Under the pieces are notes generated by a model. The model saw nothing but the letters and a program-made list of their open reading frames with translations, was not told the origin of the DNA and made no database searches. Positions 61,049 to 64,000 of a stretch of 64,000 nucleotides of DNA are shown here, in pieces. A program made the position numbers and the translations under genes. Source of the DNA: Rhabdophis nuchalis (lineage: Eukaryota > Chordata > Lepidosauria > Squamata > Natricidae); the NCBI GenBank assembly GCA_039707465.1, contig CM077645.1, forward strand, positions 61,103,850 to 61,167,849, written 5' to 3'. Position 1 is the stretch's first letter; the number at the start of each line of letters is the position of its first letter.

Positions 61049-62507
61049 GTTCTAAAAAGACAATTTCCACCATTTCTCTTGTGTTCACCACTCTTTCCTC
61101 CCAATGAGTCTATGTACAAAAAGCATAAACAATTTTCAGCAAGATGGATGCCATTTGCAAGATAAGAGAGGACCACACAGCAAACGAAAAAGAAGCCCTC
61201 TTAATGATGACCACTGCTCTTGAAAATTGTTGAGGAATTTTTCCATTTTCCAAGGACATTCTATAAAATAGCCTTTTTCCACCAAATCTATTGTTTTATT
61301 TGCCTGGAAGTAGGATAGAGCATTTATCTAAACTAAGGATGGGAACATTCCAAAACTTTCTGTGTTGTATTCTCATTCCTTTAGGGCTGTAGTCATATGT
61401 GTTTAACTTTCCTTGCAATTGTGAAACCAGCTTTTCATGTGTGGCTTGGTAAAGCATTATTAACTAAGCCAGAGAGAGATGATCTCTATGAAAATTTCAT
61501 GATGAAACTCCACCTCATTATATTACTTGCTGTGCATTGCCTGGCTTCCTGCCCATTCTGCAAATGTGAAACCGTTAAAAAAAAAAAAGCTCAAGGTCTA
61601 TAAATCATCGGTGTTCCTCTGTCAAACAATTATGATTTTCAGTTTTGCAATGTATCCCCCTTCGGAGTTATATTTAACCACCTGCACTGGCTTTCATTAC
61701 ATAAAGCACCATCAGTTAGGAGGATAGATAGGAAGGGAACCTTATGACTAAGTATATATAAACCATATGTAAAAATATTGGCTACCTCCCCTTTACTGTG
61801 CCATTGAATTTGGACTCTGGATAGGTGAATTTCAATGGAAATCAACTCCTCAAATATTACCTTATATAATAATTCTATACACACACACACACACAAAATT
61901 CCTATTCATATAATGTGACTCTTCATCAGTAAAACTCGTCTCATAGTGATGAGATATGGAAATAATAGTGATTTTAGGTTTAGGCAATGGGCCAGTGACA
62001 TTGTCTCACTAATGACATCCTGCATTTTTTACTGCTAGTGTTCCTAATTTGCACTGAAATTATGATTATTGTAGAGCAGGAGTGGGCTATGTGAGTTCAT
62101 CCAAAGCTGTATTTCACACTCTTATAACATTAGACCATTTTCACTGACAAAGTAGTACATTTTTATAGGACAATCTTTGATATTTTTAATGAACAAAGGA
62201 CTAAAGTTTACTCTAAGCTTCACAAGTGTGTGTTTTTAACCCACATCACTCAAAAAAAAAAGCCAAAATCTTTGTTCCCATCAATGCTGAACCCCTTGCA
62301 GAAATTACAAAATGTGTAGCCTTTGTCTTTAAAAAAAATAAAAGAAATTTTCCATCGTTCTTCAAGAAAAGGTATTATGCCCCACTATTTTTGAAGAATA
62401 ATGAATTATAATTGGATGAGGCATACAATTTATGTTTTTTTCTTCTTCATAAAGAATTCATACAGTTTTCTTGGTTGTGAACTAGCAATCCCTAATAACC
62501 ATTAAGG
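61049..62507. other. Unique DNA with a short (CA)n
   Basis: (CA)n at about 61878-61896. No gene recognised. Confidence 0.45.
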
Positions 62508-62520
62508 TCTTTCTATTCAG

Positions 62521-62808
62521 GTCACAAAATAGCAATGCTTTTATGCCAGTCATTATAGTAGTTACACCAGTACACCTCTATAAAGTCTTGCGGAAAATAT
62601 TCAGGTCTGCCTGCAATAAAGTGAACAGAAAGGAAAACAGAGAAATATTGGCTTACAAAAGGCCCTGTGTTGAATTTCCATCTATCGCCTTGGCCTCAAA
62701 GACCACCCACTATCTAGGCTGCAAGTCTCTTGAGCAGCTGGCTTCCTCTGTGAAAAAGGAGCAAAGTTTTACTGCTCTGCGGCTGCAGTCAGAAAAGTAC
62801 TCCACCAG
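62521..62808 (+). other. Candidate internal exon or conserved block (288 bp), unidentified
   Basis: One frame is open across the whole segment (codons from 62522; first ATG 62543; the first stop is the TAA inside the donor at 62810). It is bounded by an acceptor-like 'tctttctattcag' ending at 62520 and a donor-like 'ccag|gtaatg' at 62809. The length is a multiple of three, so skipping it would keep frame. The predicted residues (for example 'VHLYKVLRKIFRSACNKVN', 'CKSLEQLASSVKKEQSF') match no family I know. It may equally be chance or conserved non-coding DNA. Confidence 0.25.
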
Positions 62809-64000
62809 GTAATGAATGAAAAGTTCAGTGGGGACACAGTATGCATGCACACACTGACAAAGGAGGACTTTCAAAAATCAATGTGTTGCTGTGACTTATG
62901 AGAGGAGAGCTTGGATCCGCACTGTGCTCAGCATAGGGGCAATAAAACAGGCGATCTCAGGCCTTAGAAATCCAGTCACATCCCTTTGGAAAGAAAGAAA
63001 AGGAAGAAAAGAGAATAAAAGGCTTGAAATTAGAGGTCTTCTGCTTGTAACCGGAGAATGTATAATAACGTCATACAGAGATTGAAGGGGGCAGATTGAG
63101 ATATTGTGAGCAAAGCTGATGTTTCACTGAATATCAGGAGGCCCCCTGCTGAAAGAAAGGGATAAAGAAATGCTGAGCTTTTAATTTTTAAAAAACTTTC
63201 TCAGATTTTTAGGAAACGGCATAGTTTTGGATGTCTACATTAACATTTTTAAAATAATGTTACTTTTTATTTTTTATAAACTTTAAAAGCTTAAAGTTCA
63301 TGCTTTCTTTCATATACCCGCTTACACACACACGTAAATACCTAATAGCAAGTTCTTGAAACAAGTTAAATGATTTTATTTTCTGTAGGTCTTTAAAAAT
63401 GGAATTATTTTTATCTTTTCTTGAAATCTTATTTGTATTTTTTTACCTCATCGTCCACATAATTGCTACCTATTCCAATGTAATATATTGTCATCTCTTC
63501 CAATGTAATGTATATTCTTATCGTTTTCATTCCTGTAATAAATTATTTTAATACAGTTACACATTTTTCTACTTTTGTTTCTTTATTTTTATAAATGACT
63601 ATCAGTTCATGAAGGAAAATATTAGCAGAACAATCATATCAGAGGACACAGCGCAGATCTTGAGAGACATAACAGCATTACAATGAATTGTAATTGGTAC
63701 TTGAACTTTTATGTAGAATCATCCAAAACTGAAACTTCTATATTGTTATTCTTGCACTACTTGTCCTTTTTTATTTTTTATTTCACTTATTATTTTTTCA
63801 CAGTTGATGCTCTCTTTTCTTTTTTCTTTTTTTCTCCATTTCTCCTGGGCATTCCATCTTTTTAGGTAGCATAAATATAACTAGCTCTAAGGGCAATGTA
63901 ATAAGTTAGATTTGGTACATGACAGCCTATGTTCATTCCAAAACTTAAACAGCATCTCAAGGATGCCTAACAATCAAGGTTTATTTTTAGAACTAGCCAA
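62809..64000. other. Unique AT-rich DNA
   Basis: 62880-63170 is repeat-free and of mixed composition and could be conserved. From 63180 to the end the DNA is T-rich with nothing recognised. Confidence 0.4.

Noticed and set aside
1..64000. CRISPR array or prokaryotic defence or operon structure
   Set aside because: The tandem repeats are microsatellites or minisatellites without unique spacers of constant size, and all other features are vertebrate transposable elements.

Overview
This window looks like vertebrate, non-coding, repeat-rich nuclear DNA from a squamate reptile, most likely a snake. The evidence is the mix of interspersed repeats: RTE/BovB LINE remnants, L2-clade LINEs with a conserved 'accgccctgagtcc' tail, CR1 LINEs whose 3' ends run into (TATTG)n arrays, tRNA-derived squamate SINEs, and many small palindromic hAT elements. 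The species call is inference from repeat types and a lizard cannot be excluded. I found no exon of a recognisable host protein gene, no rRNA, no functional tRNA and no CRISPR. The base composition is AT-rich, with GC-rich islands only inside transposons.

Layout. 1-11.4 kb: mostly unique AT-rich DNA with four hAT-type non-autonomous elements (1667-1796, 3330-4193, 4958-5329, 7473-7768). 11.4-16 kb: an old BovB LINE on the minus strand, split by a later L2 LINE (12864-14039) and carrying a SINE at its 5' side. 17-26.6 kb: one decayed hAT element, a run of minus-strand L2 copies (the longest at 20071-21277) and perfect or near-perfect palindromes. 28.7-29.55 kb: a purine/pyrimidine minisatellite of about five 128-168 bp units. 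31.5-32.3 kb and 42.8-44 kb: unique blocks rich in TAAT cores that read like conserved non-coding (enhancer-like) DNA. 33.8-46.1 kb: four more hAT miniature elements, a SINE and a 3'-truncated BovB 5' region. 47.2-57.3 kb: an L2 copy, a nearly full-length autonomous hAT transposon (49543-53081) with a broken ZMYM1-like transposase, two CR1 3' ends in opposite orientation and another miniature hAT. 57.3-64 kb: two SINEs, an inverted-repeat element, a miniature hAT and a candidate 288-bp exon-like segment at 62521-62808.

How the parts relate. The best-supported pattern is the hAT group: eleven elements have recognisable terminal inverted repeats. Ten have flanking 8-bp duplications (nine exact, one with a single mismatch) and one has a weak 6/8 match. 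Nine of the eleven targets carry TA at positions 4-5, the nnnTAnnn pattern known for Buster-type hAT transposases. The L2 and CR1 copies are 5'-truncated, as expected from target-primed reverse transcription, and nesting gives relative ages: BovB before L2, hAT before L2. No previously undescribed biochemical system is evident; the interesting material is transposon biology, microsatellite birth, palindromes and possible regulatory DNA.
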